From an uncultured bacterium (lineage in GTDB: Bacteria; Bacteroidota; Bacteroidia; Bacteroidales; JACABE01), in NCBI GenBank assembly GCA_903911455.1, contig CAIWDQ010000047.1, positions 1-7,450 on the forward strand: 7,450 bases of DNA, in the 5' to 3' direction. Each line of letters opens with the position of its first letter. The first letter of the stretch is position 1. Of this stretch, positions 6,701 through 7,450 are shown one piece after another. Both the position numbers and the translations under genes were made by a program. The notes beneath the pieces were generated by a model that had not been told where the DNA came from, did no database searches, and saw only the letters and a list, made by a program, of their open reading frames with translations.

Positions 6701-7450
6701 GTTCAGCTTGAATTCTTTTATTTGTGCCTATAAATGAGTCAACAACAATATAATAATAAGTATTGTCGCTATAAATATTTAAAGAATGTTCAAATAATTG
6801 ATTACTATTATTATATTTCCATTGTATTTGTGATTGTCCATAGAAAAGTAAATAATCACCAGGATCAAAAGAATTATCATTTCCATCATGAATATCAATT
6901 GCAATCTCTTTCAGATCATCATACCTAAAATCAGAATTTAACTCTGGTAACATACCAGAACCGTTACCAAATAATGAGATGTTTTTTGATTTTAATTTCG
7001 ATGTATTAATTCCTAATGAAACTAAATCATTGTAAGTTATTTTCTGTATTCCGGTGTTTTTAACAGCAATTTTACACCACTTCCCAGTAGCTAAAACAGA
7101 ATGTTGTAAAGATGTTTTATTTTTAGTTATTGGACTAGTTTCATTAAATACTAAATAATCAATTTTAAATGAAATTAACTTCTCAATTTTATTGTTGATT
7201 GGATTTTTTCTTATTGGTGTAAAAAAAAGTGTAGTTTTGTTTTCAATATTATTGTTTGACTGGATAGTTTTTAAATTAATGATTTCATTAATATTATTTT
7301 CAAAATTTAATATTAAACTATCTTCTTCATTACTTAATTCCTGGTATATACAATCAATAATTGTGATATTAATAATTTTTTCATTTTTTTTGAAATTAAT
7401 TACATACATGAAATTGGGAACAATATCTTTATTATTTATATAAATGCCTC
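3729..7450 (-). CDS. porU: T9SS C25-family sortase PorU (5' partial)
   Basis: PorU is the cell-surface, gingipain-like cysteine peptidase/transpeptidase that removes the C-terminal sorting domain of T9SS cargo and joins the cargo to the A-LPS-type anchor, in a complex with PorV, PorQ and PorZ. The frame is open to the right edge, so the true start and signal peptide lie outside. Numbering here is from the internal Met at 7409 (1226 residues to the stop). Residues 1-105 and 106-470 form N-terminal beta-rich domains (ATGKWCKIAVKNTGIQKITY at 107-126 is typical). The C25 domain spans about 475-865, with DLDIGIGRFPV (608-618), the catalytic His in INYIGHGGELGWAHE (H736), the catalytic Cys in FVTATCEFSRFDD (C770) and NFVLLGDPAMTLAYP (851-865). 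Immunoglobulin-like regions follow, and the end (about 1127-1226) is a FlgD-like type A sorting domain: NYPNPF, IYDINGKLV, GKGMYVYRLILK. Length and catalytic pair are normal for the family. Confidence 0.95.
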   Translation of the reverse strand, partial: GIYINNKDIVPNFMYVINFKKNEKIINITIIDCIYQELSNEEDSLILNFENNINEIINLKTIQSNNNIENKTTLFFTPIRKNPINNKIEKLISFKIDYLVFNETSPITKNKTSLQHSVLATGKWCKIAVKNTGIQKITYNDLVSLGINTSKLKSKNISLFGNGSGMLPELNSDFRYDDLKEIAIDIHDGNDNSFDPGDYLLFYGQSQIQWKYNNSNQLFEHSLNIYSDNTYYYIVVDSFIGTNKRIQAEQLSTNNPDHYITKFDDFAYHERDLYNIIKSGKTWIGERFDNILSNYNFSFNFTDIDLTSNVNVKTNLVASSTSDSQFSLNINGNTDIVGISHISGSSQATMAFAGLSNLSFLSTNSLINVNIIYNLPLSSSIGWLDYIEINAKRNLRFSGTQMPFRSIESMGIGTTSKFTISNSNSFIKIWDITDPLNTKSVNTTLTGIDLSFSLFTDSLKELIAFNGASFFSPELIGKVENQDLHGLSQQDMVIVSYPDFLSEANRLAALHIKNDSLKVVVVTPEQIYNEFSSGSQDPVAIRLFMKMFYDRATTQSEFPKYLLLFGRASYDFKNRLDNNTNYVVTYESGDAIPFDPTSSYVSDDFFGFLGNNESGNSSFEDLDIGIGRFPVTSLDQAKNIVDKIEKYTAKKDLVQNNSASSSTTISNFADWRNTICFVADDKEGNIFVTNSESLAIKVKNNYPEYNVDKIYLDAYPLLSTPGGQRYPDVNIAIDQRVEKGALIINYIGHGGELGWAHERVLEISDIEGWTNKYDMPLFVTATCEFSRFDDPIRNAAGELVLLNPNGGGIGLFTTSRLSYSYTNQTLNDNFFNRAFYKINGKYPRLGDIIKLSKNDSGNDSMIKNFVLLGDPAMTLAYPEYNVQTTQINNKVVNSLPDTINSLSSITIKGIIIDDNTNKVSSFNGVIYPVVYDKAMTITTLGQDNDSKPVQNFDLQKNILYKGKASVINGDFTFSFVVPKDIAYQYGFGKISYYAKNGETDANGYYNNIVIGGTNTSVVFDNNGPLVKLYMNDTNFIYGGTTNENPFLLAFIIDSNGVNTVGNGIGHDLVAILDGDNENPIILNDYYSSELDNYKKGSITYPFFKLANGVHTIKLKVWDVLNNSSEANTEFVVSSSAQLALNNLINYPNPFYNNTYFVFEHNQPETDLSVDIQIYDINGKLVKLIQRKINEQGFKSDPIEWDGTTDSGQKIGKGMYVYRLILKKTDGSTIEKTNKLVFLR

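Overview
The window is AT-rich, with A-rich leaders and few Shine-Dalgarno sites. It carries PorU and PorV, core parts of the type IX secretion system (T9SS) that is restricted to the Bacteroidetes/Fibrobacteres-Chlorobi group. TAnnTTTG promoter-like boxes agree with a Bacteroidota source. A porU-porV-ispF order, as I recall it from Porphyromonas-type genomes, leans towards class Bacteroidia; no species can be named from the sequence.

Layout. (1) Positions 1-52 are GC-rich, stop abruptly and look foreign to the rest, possibly a chimeric contig end. (2) Positions 53-907 hold no credible gene. Their main content is eleven copies of a 41-bp unit in exact register. Each unit holds an 18-nt dyad (typically ACAAATACGTATATTTGT: 7-bp arms around a 4-nt centre) plus a 23-nt linker. 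The units form two blocks (177-340, four units; 464-750, seven units), each followed exactly one period later by a near-identical 35-bp closing element (341-375 and 751-785). (3) Positions 908-1339 (+) encode a small DUF1003 membrane protein. (4) From 7450 down to 1415 on the minus strand runs a compact gene series: porU (5' end beyond the right edge), porV, ispF and a WbuC-type cupin. It converges on the DUF1003 gene across about 75 bp.

How the genes relate. PorU is the cell-surface cysteine-protease-like sortase that removes the C-terminal sorting domain of T9SS cargo and attaches the cargo to a lipopolysaccharide-type anchor. PorV is the outer-membrane barrel that shuttles cargo to PorU. 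They act in one complex, so co-transcription is expected. IspF is a housekeeping MEP-pathway isoprenoid enzyme that follows porV after only 6 bp. The WbuC-like cupin comes last, and its family is known mostly from polysaccharide loci. The link of these last two to secretion is positional only.

The least explained part is the repeat region. The 18-nt dyad is kept while the linkers fall into two unrelated sequence groups. The later block also has an 82-bp two-unit alternation. This suggests a multi-site protein-binding array or a family of structured intergenic repeats, rather than CRISPR or coding repeats.
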